In this document: one piece after another, positions 1 through 10,403 of the stretch
Numbering within the stretch: position 1 is the first letter of the stretch
Layout: every line of letters starts with the position of its first letter
Assembly (NCBI GenBank): GCA_037953745.1
Contig: JBAKBP010003164.1
Coordinates: 95,202 to 159,201 of the forward strand
From: Lithodes maja
Taxonomy: Eukaryota; Arthropoda; Malacostraca; Decapoda; Lithodidae
DNA length: 64,000 nt
Direction of reading: 5' to 3'
Translations under genes and position numbers: made by a program
The notes under the pieces: model-generated
What the model was told of the DNA's origin: nothing
Databases searched by the model: none
What the model saw: the letters and a program-made list of their open reading frames with translations, nothing else

Positions 1-93
1 GGCTTTCTTTAGTCTACCAGAGACCATTACCCATCCCCCTTGCTCATGGGGAGATGGTAACCGCCGGCTAAATCCCAGAAAAACTTTTCAATA

Positions 94-165
94 TGAGCGG
101 GAATTGAACGCGAGACCTTCAAGATGGGAATCAGGCACGCTATCAACTGAGCCAGCCGGACGGCT
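94..165 (-). repeat. tRNA-derived SINE head (relic)
   Basis: Read on the minus strand the segment carries an A-box-like stretch (TGGCTCAGTTGA) followed about 40 bases later by a B-box-like stretch (GCGTTCAATTCCCGC), the internal RNA polymerase III promoter layout of a tRNA. No clean acceptor stem is visible, so this is read as a tRNA-derived SINE or tRNA pseudogene rather than a working tRNA. It lies downstream of the last visible Rab19 exon, presumably in the next intron. Confidence 0.5.
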
Positions 166-332
166 GGCAAACAAAAGATACAAAAATTCAACTATCCAAT
201 GGTTTCTTAAATTCTGCTTTTTGCATTTCTCATTTGATGTTTACAAATTACTTGAAATTAAGGAACACCCCATTCTTACATTAATCCTCAATTACAAACC
301 CCAATGTACTTGAATACATTTATGAAAGCATA

Positions 333-410
333 TGGTCCTCCCGGGATTCAAACTCGGGACACCACACCCAGAACATAAGCATCTAAACCATAACACCACC
401 AACACAGCAT
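333..410 (-). repeat. tRNA-derived SINE head, second relic
   Basis: On the minus strand GGTGGTGTTATGGTTTAGATGC (22 bases in the genome; A-box part TGGTTTAGATGC) is followed by a B-box-like GAGTTTGAATCCCGGG. The layout matches the tRNA-like part of the 315-bp unit found three times near 28.4-29.3 kb, so it is probably a diverged member of that family. Confidence 0.5.
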
Positions 411-479
411 CAATATAGTTAACACTGGCTTGTCGATATCTTGCCGACTGTATATATTATATTTTTTCCACCTACCAAC

Positions 480-725
480 TTCACTTCTAAACTCAATTAA
501 TGAAATCAACAAATACATGTGGCACTCCAAGGACTCGAACCTAGGACACTCACACCGAAATTACGCGCACTTATGCATTACGCTATCAAGACAGTTAAAG
601 AAAGTCTACAATTTATTATGCAGTTTCGAATCCTGCATATTAATCTGAGCATGTACATATATTCGAACTGCGCTATGGTAGCCTAATGTATAGACAAATG
701 GAAGGAGTAATTAATGGGGCACTTA
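480..725 (-). repeat. diverged single copy of the 315-bp tRNA-headed element
   Basis: The order of recognisable pieces is the same as in the tandem 315-bp units at 28.4-29.3 kb read in reverse: TTAATGAAATCAA, a B-box region with GACTCGAACCTAGG, a CAGTTAAAG block, TATTAATCTGAGCATG, GCGCTATGGTAGCCTA and TAATGGGGCAC. Identity is clearly lower than between the tandem units, so this is an older, solitary insertion. It shows that the 315-bp unit is a dispersed family. Confidence 0.6.
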
Positions 726-797
726 ACCCTCGGGAAGGCCTCGCTATAAATTGCTCCTGAACCAGAATGAATTATATTTTATCCACCAATAACAAAC

Positions 798-955
798 CTT
801 GAGTTCCGTGGCTAGATGGAAGAAGGTATCGTCCACATTGGTGTTATCCTTGGCAGAGACCTCCATGACGGACATAATCTCCGGCACCACCTCACACAGG
901 GCCGCTGCCTCGTCAAACTCTACCTCACGCAGCGTCTCCATGTCACACTTGTTGC
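798..955 (-). CDS. Rab19: Rab19 coding exon 4
   Basis: The 158 bases encode Gly132-Asn-Lys-Cys-Asp (G4), the alpha4/beta6 region and SAKDNTNVDD (G5) ending ATELK. Acceptor CCCTGCAG, donor AAG/GTTTGT, which is weaker than the others but conserves the Rab frame. The missing last exon should encode about 30-40 residues ending in prenylated cysteines. Confidence 0.9.
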
Positions 956-3900
956 CTGCAGGGATAAAGCTGGTATCACACAAGCAATTTTTCCCTCAAA
1001 ATTTATCCTTAACACTGGTCTGGCAGCTTAGAAGATATACATTTATAATATTTGTCATCTTAATTCATCTATCATCAGTCTAGTTTCCGATACCCGAAAC
1101 AAATATTTCAGGAATATTGCCAGAAAATTTTTGATCATCAAATGTTGACTATAAAAGCTCTCGTGTGATACCGGTACTGGCTTAACCCTTAAAAAGCGGC
1201 TCACCACATAAGTCGAGTTGAAAAAACAGGCAAAAAACGGGTGAAAAAAGGGTGGAAATCGAGTGAAAATGAGTGGGATAGTAATGATCCATACGTCCGA
1301 TATCTGTGGCCTCCCGGCCCACACTAACTCCAGTTCCCCCACCGCACGAGAGGATCACAGTGTAACCAATAGTTCGCTAAAAGTGAGCAAGGTAGCAAAA
1401 TCTGCTAAACTTCCATCTTCGAGGTAACACTGTCAGTGCTCCACGAGTGCTACGTAGCTGTATCTTACGTCATTGTGTAGCGATTTCCACCTAGTTTTCG
1501 GCGCAATACAGTTCCTTTCATACTGATGGTTGATATAGCTGTCAGAATGGCCTGAAAAGGCCCAAAACGGCCACAGAGGGCCCGCTAGACTAGGGTTAAA
1601 GGTCACATCACACAAGCACTATAGTCACGAATATCATCAAAGTCACATTATCAGAGTCAGAAGCTTACTGAAATTAACTTCATTATCTAACAGTTTTAGA
1701 TCTATTATATTTTGATTCTTATACTGTAGTTCATATTTTTTTTTTTTATTTTTAATACCGTAGTTTAACCAGACCACTGGTCACATGACGAGACTCTAAT
1801 AGGGCTGTCATAATTTATAATACTTTCTAATACTGTACTCCTATTTAACTCCTACAGGCGTACAGATGCAAATTGTGCCTTAACAAAGGGTGTCTCTATA
1901 TATACACTGGCTCAATTTGAGCCCTAGAAACTTTAGAAATTTGGTTATAAGAAACTTACAGCGCAAAAAAAAAAGTGGAAAAGTGGGGATTGGGCCTGAG
2001 TATATACAGTACATACATACAGTACACAATAGTACTGGATGCTTAACCCGGGAGCTGCGGGGAGACTCTTAAGAGTTCCCCCGGCGGACTGCGGGAAGAC
2101 TCTTGAGAGTAAGTAAAATAAAAAATCAACTTTTGACATCGAAAAAAAAAAAAAATATTTTTATTTTTTTATTTTTTTATTTTTTTTTGGCCCCTGGGCC
2201 ATGCAAAATCTCAGTCCTCTACCTCCCCTCCTTCCCCACTTTCCTCCTCTCCTTCAGTTATCACCTATTTTCCCTATTATTCCCTTATTCTGAGGTATAT
2301 TTTCGTGCTAACATTAGCGAGTTGCAAGCAGGGTGTTGTCATCACTGATGGCAAGCGAGTGCAAGAGAGAGAGAGAGAGTATCGATCGACTGTGTCTCAG
2401 TGGCCTTGGGGGAAATTGGCGGGAAAGCAGTTTGCCTCACCCATACATTATACAACTCGCGGGCTATATCTCCGATTTTGACCATTCAAACGCCGTTTTC
2501 ACTCGTTTTATTGTTGTTTCAGGTTAATACCTTTATAATCAACCCATAATAGGCGCATATGGATAATTATTAATGCTATTAATGGTACAATGAATATTTT
2601 AGTGACGGAAACACCTCAAATACGTCAGCACAGGGGGACGTTTTCAATTACCCCCATGCGCACTTGTTAGGTTAACAGACTTTAAGAAAGTATTAAGTGA
2701 AAACAATCAATACTATTTATTACAGCTATGATACCATTAATCAATATTTAATAGACTTGCAAGAATAATATGAACAAAGTTTAACAAATTACAACACACA
2801 CCAGTATACAGGTCTCTCTCACTATCTGATGTCTCGATTTATGATATTACAGTATTTTAGGGTTCTAGGTGTTTGTGTTTTAAGTCACCCCCCCCCCCCC
2901 CCAAAAAAAAAAGAGAAAAGAAAAACTAATAATAAAATAAAATAAAATAAAATAAAAATAGGAAAGGTGGGGATTGGGCCTGAGTGGATAGATAGTGTTT
3001 GTGTTTTGGCTGGTGGGCTGGATATATCAGAGTGAGGGTTGGTGTCCTCTACTTCCCATAGCCGTTTCTGACTGTACCTTTATCACCATTCTTATTTCTA
3101 ACTTTTTCTTGAGAGTGGTGAAGGCAGTGGGGCCATAATGGTGTGCCCCATGGTTCCCTATTGTCTTACTCTCACAGCCCACTGGCACAAGTTGGCCTTT
3201 CTCTGGCGTCGGGATGCGGCGACCCCACCGCTCGCCACTTTGGTGGTGCAATCAGCTTCTGGAGCAGTGGACCACTGGTTCCTATCTTCAGAAAATTCCT
3301 GTGCTTGGTATGCTTCCAGCCAGGGCCCCACTGGGGTAAATAAAATAGCAAAACAGTGGTGGAACTGCCAACCGGGTGAGGGACTGCTCTGGGTCTGCTC
3401 CTTCAGTGTTGGTCATAATCCACTTAGTGGAAATGGCACTGTGGAGTGGGTCAGTCGGGGCATGTCTGGGAGCCTGGAGGTAGTTTCTGCCATGGCCATC
3501 CCCTTTGGGGCGCTTCCTCTGGAAGCGGGGCGTCAGATTTGATGATGATGATGATGATTTTGGCTGGCCCCAGAACGCATCTCCATTTACCCCATTAATT
3601 TTAGCGGTTCGCTATACAATTTTTCTATTCAATTTAGGGTTTTCATGAACGTAACCCAATCGTAAATCGAGGGAGACCTGTACTGTATACAACAACTCTG
3701 ACTTACCAATAAGAATGATAGCCACTTGAGGATGAGTGTACCGTCGCACTTCATCCATCCACCGCTGAACACTTAAGAAGGATGACCTCTTTGTAATATC
3801 ATACACTGTGGAAATATAAGACAAATTTTAGAGACTGGATACGACAAAGAAAGAGAATAAAGCAGGTGACCCCTTAACCCTTTCACGCATATGACGCAAT

Positions 3901-6900
3901 TTTGAGCCTATTGGGGATACTTTAAAGCCTTTGTTACCATCAGGGGTATTTATAAATCTTTAGTTTAGTTACTTCAACCTCTGCAGTTGTCTTTGAGTTA
4001 GCTGTGGGCAGAAAACTAATTTTGGAGAGGTAATTATAAGAGTGAGAGAACTATTTATTATTGCTAATCTGGCAACCTCTGCGTCATAAAGGCGTGAAAG
4101 GGTTAAGAACAAGACACACAAGATCAGCCCAACATATGCATAAAATGGGACTACAAAAATATGAAAACTGCCCCTAATTGTCTCACCCTAGAAACAGTAG
4201 AGCAGTATAGGTTGCGCCAATGAACTTGACAATATTCTTGACCCCTTAACTTCTTATAACTCAAAATTACTTAAAGCAATCGGGAAGAGTCCACCAGGAA
4301 ATAGGTGTGGATATTTATAGCCAGTTTGCTCTAGGCACTTTTGAATTTCATATAGGTCAGGGTCACAGGTTAGAGGGCAATCCAGTCACACTTCCACAAA
4401 CTATGTCTATGCTTCATCTGTCTACAACTGTACACTCGGATGCCAGTCTCTAGCCCACTCTTAAGAATTTGTGGACCTCCTATTGTTTTTATTTATGCAA
4501 TTATAACTAGCTGGCTTGAATTTGTTTTATATAACTTGCTTGTCAATAAATAGTATATAGTATACTATATAGTTTTGTAGTTGATGTATTGAGAATTATA
4601 ATCTTAAATTCGCTTCCAGACATACACTTCCATAAGTAGAAATAGGTGAAGTCCATGAATATTTACGAGTGTGCTAGAGATTATGGCATCCGAGTGTACC
4701 ATACATACAGTAGCTATATAATGACGGGAACAATATGAACCCATACAGTACCAGAGACGTCTTTTTCATCCTATTCTGGCAGCTAATAGACAATTTTATT
4801 TAGTTTAGGAAAAACCTCTAGCAATATGTATATGGCTTCAAACTATCTTATTAACCCTCCGTTCCCGGATGGGCTCTTGAACGCCCATAAAAAAGCATGT
4901 GACAGAAACCCGGATGGTCCCTTAAACACCCATGACGTCACAGCCTGTGAGCTTGCTGTGCGCGGCGTCGGTCCGACGCATGTAAACAACAGCCGGCTGG
5001 ACCGACGCTCCGCATCTCCGGCCACAAGAAGGAGAGCGTCGCTTGTTCTTGTGTGCCTGTATGTTGTTGTTAAGTATCGAAAAGTGGTGTAAAGTGGCTG
5101 TTTTGGCCATAAAGTTATCTCCAATGAAATCATCATCACAGCTCAACCAGTTGACTTAGAGAGCTCTACTTAATGCCATTCTACAGGTAAATAACACAGC
5201 TACGCTTGGGGATGCGCGGGAATGCGGGAAGCAGTCTGATTAACGAATATACGGTAGCCTAGCCTAGACGTTTTTCGGCCAAAACACCCGGATTTCGAGG
5301 AATATATATATACAGTAAAAGTCCGTTAATCCGACGACCGATGATTCGAATCTCCCAATAGTCCGAATTTTTCAATTTGAGGCCAAATCCGAATTCACCC
5401 GATGGTCCGAATTTCAAGAAGTTGGTCCGAATTTCAAGAAGTCCCAAAGTCCCCTTTTTGAGGCATTAGGCCACTCAAATGACACATAATGGAGCACACA
5501 CATATCATATGTTCATGAATTCACTTTAAAAGTTTACCATTGTCATTGTAGCCTATTACCTACTTCAAAACATTCAGATTAATGGTCAAAGGAAGCTACT
5601 GATATAAACGTAAACACCTTCTTCTTCTTCTTCTTCTTCCACATCGTCTGCTAGAGAGTTTGTTTTGCTCTTGAACGCATCCTTGGGACGCTCCGATGCG
5701 CTACTGGCTTGCACCGCATTTTCTGCAAGCGCATTCAGTCTTGAGCTTGAAAACGCACCTTTGGATGTATTAGCCTTGAGCTTGAAAACGCACCTTTGGA
5801 CGTTCCGATAGGCTACTATTTATAGTTCAGTGATCGGAGCGTCCCAAGGGTGCTTTCAAGACAACAAGACAAGGGTGCTTTCAATACAATATAATATAAC
5901 AGAGCACATCACAAAAGGAAAATTACAAGAACTTCTCAGGGAAGTGCCGTTGTTAAGGCATTACTTCCCGAACCACATCTGATCTTAAAGAGCAAGACAA
6001 ACTCGCTAGTAGACGGAAGAAGAAGAAGACGTTTATATCAGCAGATTCCTTTGACCATTAATCTGAATGTTTTGAAGGTAGGTAATAGGCTACAATGACA
6101 ATGGTAAACTTTTGAAGTGATTTCATGAACATATGATATGTGTGTGTGCACCATTGTGTCATTTGGGTGGCCTAATGTCTCGATGTTTTCGTCATACACA
6201 GGTTCATAGGGGTAAAGTCCGATAATCCGAAAAATCCACTAATCCGAACGAGGGCCGGTCCGCTGCCCTTCGGATTAACGGAAGTTTACTGTAATACATA
6301 GCCGGGGCTGGAGGGTTAAACCCTTTTTACGACCATAGATCCTTCCCAAGCTGCATAGTATCGTCTAAATATAGCTAGAATAAACAATAACACACGTCGC
6401 TGGTACTCAAGTACGGTACTGGAGTGGTGATGGGCTGGTCTATCAGAGTGAGAACTGAGCGATCTCTGCCATACCCATAGCTTACTCTGACTGTTCCTTT
6501 TACTTATATATTTTCTAGATCTCAAGTGACGGCGTCTCTTGCGTGGATTGACCTCCTAATCTACCAAGATTGGAAGCCAAAGCGTCACATCTTTCCTTTG
6601 CCCCTCAACTTTCTCTTCATAATTGCTGAGGGGCACAGGGCCCTGGGTGGGGCTTTGGTTTCCCGGGCGTTTCCGCACCCTCCTCAGCTCCCCGCCATGG
6701 AGTGGCTTCGGTCACCCAGGCTTTATTGTGGTCGGCGGGGGGGCTTCTGTGGGGGTGCTCGGTTATGGCCTTGGCCTTGCTCGGGGCCTTGGGGCTGTTC
6801 GGCCAGGCAGCTTGGGGAAAAACAACAACAACAACAACAACTCAAAGGGTTAATCAATAAAAATCTCACCAATGATGACCCCGTTTGCAGAGCGGTAGTA

Positions 6901-9349
6901 ACTCTGTGTGATGGTTCGGAAACGCTCCTGGCCGGCCGTGTCCCAAATCTGAAGCTATATATCATGACAGTCAAATTAGAGGAAAGTACATAATATATAG
7001 CATAACCCTTTCAGTATACGATGAAATGTTTCTTAATTTTATTTTTATTAACTATGGATGATTTATGGATCTATGATGCAGTTTTAACCACCATGCACTC
7101 CCTGCTCAAGAGCTGGGATAGGGTGGGTGCCCTGATGATCAGGGACTTCATTGAATAGTTTCCACAGATTGCTAGACCACACCATCCACCAACAGCACTG
7201 GTGTCTGCCAATAACACACACTGGCTGGCCCCAGACTCCAACCATCAACCTCACAGTTTGCAGGCCAGTGATCTACCAACCGCGCTACGGCCTGTAGGAT
7301 CTATGCGACTATAAAAGGCAAAATTATCTCAACTTCTTCATAAACTGGATAGAATCGTCTAATGACAGCAAACATAAAATTATGCAATGCCAATACGTCC
7401 TCGTATACTGAGAGGGTTAAAGATATACCGTCATCTGTGGCGACTTTGGACATATTTAATGTTTTTTAAGCCTAGTTCAATATGTAAAGCCTTAAAAAGG
7501 CGATCTCTTGCATTAATGTATAGCTTAGAAACGTAGCTTTATGGTGTGTACAGTGGAAAATATTTCAGTTCTTTGCCTAAATTTTACATATATATTATGG
7601 TGTCCAAAATCATCATCGATCTGAGGTGACTTCGGATTTAAAACTGTACTCGTTGGAGCGTAGGAGAGAACGTTACCTAATAATATACACGTGGAAAATC
7701 GCAGAGAGTTTAGTACCAAACCTACATACCCCGATAGTCATGAAATTCAGTGATAGGAGAGGCTGGGAATGCGATATCCCCCGGATGAATAACAGGGGTG
7801 CTATGGGCTCTCTGCGAGAGGGCTGGTTATCACACAGAAGCCCACGTCTCTTCAACAAACTCCCACGGCGAGTAAGAGACATGAGGGGCGTCTCGTTAGA
7901 CAACTTCAAGTGAGCCCTCGATGTCGAACTGCAAAAAGTGCCAGACGAGCCCATCTTCGCAGGGGAGCATGCTGCCCTTTTGAACAGTCTGCTGCACCAA
8001 ATCACCACCCAGAATGAGGGGCGGCGCGCTCCTCGGTGCCACTAGATGAGTGGCGAACAGAACCTTAGGTAGGTACCGTACTAATTGTTGTACCTAATGG
8101 TAGGTCCTTGTAACTTTTAGTAGATGTCCAATGTCACCCCATGTCCGAAATCACCCCATTAAATCTGGAAAATATGAAAAATATATTGTAAGGACTATAG
8201 GCTGTGTACAGTACTTTGAACTTTTGGGAAAGAGTAATTGTGTGTATGGGCTCTCAGATAATTTTAGAACATTCTGATATACAGTAGGTCAATTGTCTTC
8301 CCAACATCCCATTAGTTACGGTCAATAGAAGTTTGACACAACTACAAAAAATTTGTTTTCTTTGATACATAACCAAATAATTCGGGATGGGTGTAGTTAC
8401 CGGGTGTACCACTACCGACATACAACATAAATAATCTATAAATACTTATAATAAAATAAATACTTATAAATCTATAATACTAGGTTAGGTTAGGTTAGGT
8501 TGTTTGGTTAGGGTACTGTATTTTAGTATCCAAAGGCAGTCAAAATAGACGGGAACAATATGGTGAGCGTCCGCGTAATATAAACAACGCGTTGGTACAC
8601 CCGGTAACTACATTCTTGCCAATAATTCTTCCGAACACATTAATTATATGGGTTTACAGTATGAGTGTATCCTACATATAGGCCTAGTTACAACATTCCT
8701 CTTAAAAACTACACATCTATTTTTCACAACCAAACTCTCATTTCTGTCTATTCTGTTCTTGTGTTTTTTACATTTTATCCATAAATGTTCGAAGTTGTCC
8801 ATCTGTCTGAAGTAACCCCAGATGACGGTATCAAAGAAATACAGTATATAACTGAAAAAAATGTAAGCAAATGGATAATAATTGGTAAGATCCTGTGTAG
8901 CGGGGAGAACTGTTTTCCTGATGCCTATTTACTAAGAAACAATGAAAAATATCTTTATTCTTTAACCTAACCTAACCTAGTATATTAGTGGACTATTTAT
9001 GAATGTAAAATGTATAAATATACTGTAACATTACCAAATTATTGAGATATAAGTACAAGTCTCCCTGCTACACAGGATTGTACCTAATAATTTCCTACTG
9101 GCATAAGTAAACTAATGGTAAGACTATACTATACCGTACCTTTACTTTCTTGGCTTCCACATTAAGTGTCTTCATGGAGAAATCAACCCCAATGGTGTTA
9201 CCGTGGCGTTCAATGTACATGCCGGACTTGAACCGCTGAACAACGCACGTCTTGCCCACCCCACAGTCGCCGATCACCACAATTTTGAAGAGAAAGTCAA
9301 ACTGATCGTCAGCCGGGATACTTGGCATGAAGGGTTGTGGGGCTGACAT
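798..9349 (-). CDS. Rab19: Rab19-like small GTPase (4 coding exons visible, C-terminus outside view)
   Basis: Rab GTPases cycle between GDP and GTP on membranes and direct vesicle traffic. Rab19 and its relative Rab43 act around the Golgi and apical/ciliary membranes (family knowledge). Joining 9349-9140, 6954-6870, 3805-3707 and 955-798 gives 184 residues in frame, all introns GT-AG. Motifs: P-loop GDCGVGKT (27-34), NTIGVDF switch I with Thr52, WDTAGQE (74-80) with catalytic Gln79, NKCD (133-136), SAK (165-167). NTIGVDFSMKTL and VYDITKRSSF are typical of arthropod Rab19. The hypervariable tail and prenylated cysteines are not encoded; the last visible exon ends AAG before GTTTGT and I find no convincing final exon in 1-797. 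An acceptor-like CTACAG at 9393-9388 suggests a separate 5' UTR exon. Introns are packed with TEs, but no insertion interrupts an exon, so the gene is probably functional. Confidence 0.93.
956..2046. other. Rab19 intron 3, part without recognised gene
   Basis: AT-rich intronic sequence with no supported coding potential. It holds simple A/T runs and a GGGGATTGGGCCTGAGT string near 1985 that recurs at 2962 at the head of the SINE-like element there. Confidence 0.6.
2047..2671 (+). mobile_element. TTAA-flanked MITE (piggyBac-like), copy 1
   Basis: The element runs from CCCGGGAGCTGCGGGG to GCGCACTTGTTAGG and is flanked by TTAA at 2043-2046 and 2672-2675. It is nearly identical to the copies at 25840-26469 and 38160-38706. 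It contains an A-rich/T-rich stretch, a (GA)n tract and no transposase. TTAA duplication is the hallmark of piggyBac-superfamily transposition; the ends are only weakly inverted. It lies in Rab19 intron 3. Confidence 0.88.
2676..2959. other. Intronic gap between MITE and SINE-like element
   Basis: No gene. It contains a poly-C/poly-A run near 2887-2915 followed by (AAAAT)n, typical low-complexity sequence. Confidence 0.6.
2960..3557 (+). mobile_element. SINE-like non-autonomous retroelement with (GAT)n tail
   Basis: The 5' part (GGGCTGGATATATCAGAGTGAG then CATAGCCGTTTCTGACTG, broken here only by divergence) is related to the head of the element found at 6424, 35035, 44567 and 60425. The 3' part is different: translated, it ends SAMAIPFGALPLEAGRQI, which looks like the end of a LINE protein, followed by a (GAT)n tail. 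It is therefore a chimera of the shared head and another LINE's 3' end. No functional protein is expected. It lies in Rab19 intron 3. Confidence 0.65.
3707..3805 (-). CDS. Rab19: Rab19 coding exon 3
   Basis: The 99 bases complete Val99 and encode YDITKRSSFL...VAIILI plus the first base of Gly132. Acceptor TTTCCACAG, donor G/GTAAGT (a consensus donor). YDITKRSSF is a strong Rab19/Rab43 signature. Confidence 0.92.
3878..4102. mobile_element. 225-bp TTAA MITE with perfect terminal repeats
   Basis: TIRs CCCTTTCACGC and GCGTGAAAGGG are perfect inverted repeats, extended imperfectly to TGACGCA/TGCGTCA, and TTAA lies on both sides (3874-3877, 4103-4106). It has no ORF. It lies in Rab19 intron 2, 72 bases from the exon 3 acceptor. 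Confidence 0.88.
4107..4850. other. Rab19 intron 2, no recognised element
   Basis: AT-rich intron sequence; I see no gene, tRNA or clear repeat boundary apart from short TACAGTA/TATACTATATAG strings. Confidence 0.55.
4855..6315. mobile_element. TTAA-flanked MITE hosting a nested fold-back element
   Basis: The left end CCCTCCGTTCCCGG and the right end CCGGGGCTGGAGGG form imperfect inverted repeats (CCCTCC core) and are flanked by TTAA (4851-4854, 6316-6319). The middle is taken up by a second element with TA target duplication (5313-6291), so this outer element inserted first. Confidence 0.75.
5313..6291. mobile_element. pogo/Tc1-like fold-back MITE
   Basis: The termini CAGTAAAAGTCCGTTAATCC and (inverted) CAGTAAACTTCCGTTAATCC are flanked by TA (5311-5312, 6292-6293). 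Beyond the TIRs the two halves are long imperfect inverted repeats: the TATCATATGTTCATGAA region near 5500 and the AGAAGAAGAAG block near 6020 have reverse partners in the other half, giving arms of about 300 bases. The CAGT terminus and TA target fit Tc1/mariner/pogo elements. It has no transposase. Confidence 0.85.
6424..6841 (+). mobile_element. SINE-like element with (AAC)n tail, copy a
   Basis: About 418 bp, one of four highly similar copies (others at 35035, 44567 and 60425). It starts at GTGGTGATGGGCTGG and ends in GGCCAGGCAGCTTGGGGAAA plus (AAC)n. The last 60 bases match the 3' end of LINE-5 (48490-52075). An open frame of about 100 codons runs through all copies, but it changes into the tail repeat and probably reflects only recent common origin. 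Its tail lies 28 bases from the Rab19 exon 2 donor. Confidence 0.85.
6870..6954 (-). CDS. Rab19: Rab19 coding exon 2
   Basis: The 85 bases encode LQIWDTAGQERF through ANGVII plus the first base of the next codon. Acceptor TATATAG, donor G/GTGAGA. This is the G3/switch II exon with the catalytic glutamine. A TTAA MITE lies about 50 bases on the acceptor side and the (AAC)n tail of a SINE-like element ends about 28 bases beyond the donor, so the exon is closely hemmed by insertions yet intact. Confidence 0.92.
7006..7416. mobile_element. TTAA-type MITE in Rab19 intron 1
   Basis: CCCTTTCAGTATACGA at the left and TCGTATACTGAGAGGG at the right are inverted repeats differing at one base. The right flank is TTAA; the left flank reads ATAA, one change from TTAA. 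It resembles the 3878-4102 MITE in its CCCTTTCA start. No ORF. Confidence 0.7.
7626..8046 (+). pseudogene. LINE RT C-terminal fragment
   Basis: The frame reads LKLYSLERRRERYLIIYTWK, RLFNKLPRRVRDMRGVSLDN and, after an in-frame TGA in place of an expected Trp codon, ALDVELQKVPDEP to a stop near 8038. It matches in order the end of LINE-1 here (LQLYSLQRRRERYIIIYVWK, TGVSPDTFKKHLD). It is an isolated remnant of a related LINE in Rab19 intron 1, antisense to the gene. Confidence 0.8.
8384..8620. mobile_element. 237-bp hAT-like MITE with 8-bp target duplication
   Basis: The TIRs share GTAGTTACCGGGTGTACCA in opposite orientations just inside the ends (GGGATGGGT.. / GGCAAGAAT..). AATAATTC occurs directly outside both ends (8376-8383 and 8621-8628), an 8-bp TSD as made by hAT-type transposases. 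Inside are four TTAGG units. The same terminal motif recurs at 26.7, 38.8, 39.5/41.1, 58.1, 58.7 and 63.3 kb. Confidence 0.9.
9140..9349 (-). CDS. Rab19: Rab19 coding exon 1
   Basis: Seventy residues from ATG (9349-9347) through the P-loop and switch I to VEAKKVK. The donor is AAG/GTACGG, phase 0. The first 19 residues before FDFLFKIVVIGD are the variable N-terminus. The start is the first ATG in the exon after a stop-free 5' stretch and gives an N-terminus of normal Rab19 length. Confidence 0.93.
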
Positions 9350-9387
9350 TTTGAATCTTTTGACTAGCAATCCAATGATTATAATAC

Positions 9388-10189
9388 CTGTAGAAAGTAA
9401 AAGAAAATAATACCCCTTTCAGTCAAGTGATGGCTATCTTCTTACCATTCTATGAGCAATTGACTATTTTATCTAGCTTAGGAAGGACCAGTAGGAATGA
9501 CTGATGGTTAACTGTAAAATTGAGATAGTTTTAATTGTTATAGCCACACCCTAAATCAGAACATTTGCAACACCACCAACACCCAGGATAGAGTCTCTCG
9601 TAATACCAAGAGGGGTAATCTTTTACAAGACTAGCGCTCGCCTCGCACCACGGCTGCCAGTCTACCAGCGTCCCCATTTTCAGTTCACTATACAGGATAC
9701 CTGCTACCCGGTATGTGCAATGTTGTCACAGTGTCACAGTCGGGTGGATTGTTAGTTTAATTCAGAGCAACCTTTCACGGCGATATTCGCACATTCTCTG
9801 TCACAACCGTTGCGCGTCTAATACTCTAATTTAACCGCTTTTATTTCCGTAATGATCCCACGGCACGGCCAGCTGTTATTTGCCCCTTGCTAGCAATATA
9901 CTGTATATGATGATGAGGCTGATGATGACAATAAGTCCTGGGGGATGGGGGGGGGACCCTCAAAAGCAATCAAATTAGAAGCGAATGTAACGTTGTAACT
10001 ATCATCACACAGGAGCGTGCAAATCACCACCGTCAGATGCCACGAAAGGTTGCTTGAATAATATTGTTGGTTTTCACTCTCATACAATACTCAATAGCCT
10101 AGGCCTATTATTTAGTAATTTGAACATTTTGCGGCAGTTGCAAGCCTGCGCAGCAGCCCTTACCTAAGATACCGGTACTATAGCCTAGA
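9388..10189. other. Region upstream of Rab19 coding exon 1
   Basis: It probably holds the Rab19 5' UTR exon and promoter, but I cannot place them. GC-richer sequence near 9590-9870 is a candidate. Around 9890-10000 lies a diverged piece of the dispersed ATATGATGATG..AATTAGAAGCGAATGTAAC repeat also seen at 36.1 and 61.6 kb. Confidence 0.4.
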
Positions 10190-10197
10190 CTACCCTG

Positions 10198-10395
10198 GGT
10201 AAGATTAGGAGTAGTGGGTGTACCACTACTGACATACAGCATAAATCATCTATAAAACATTAACCTAACCTAACCTAACCTAGTACTACATGAATACTAG
10301 GTTAGGTTAGGTTAGGTTGTTTGGTTAGGTTAATGTTTTATAGATGAGTTATGCTGTATGTTGGTAGTGGTACGCCGACTACTCCTAATCTTACC
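10198..10395. mobile_element. 198-bp near-palindromic MITE with 8-bp target duplication
   Basis: The whole element is one hairpin: GGTAAGATTAGGAGTAG at the left is mirrored at the right, and both arms continue GTACCACTAC, CATACAGCATAA and ATCTATAAAACATTAACC. CTACCCTG flanks both ends (10190-10197, 10396-10403). The arms carry CCTAA repeats on the left and TTAGG repeats on the right. The ACATAC and ATCTATAAA blocks are shared with the MITE at 8384-8620. Confidence 0.9.
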
Positions 10396-10403
10396 CTACC
10401 CTG

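Noticed and set aside
1..797. Rab19 C-terminal exon within the left edge
   Set aside because: No minus-strand frame preceded by an acceptor ends in a Cys-containing prenylation motif; the region is made of SINE relics.
6526..6840. Conserved open frame of about 100 codons in all four SINE-like copies
   Set aside because: It is conserved because the copies are nearly identical; it runs into the (AAC)n tail as poly-Gln/Asn, and another frame matches the LINE-5 C-terminus. No evidence of protein selection.
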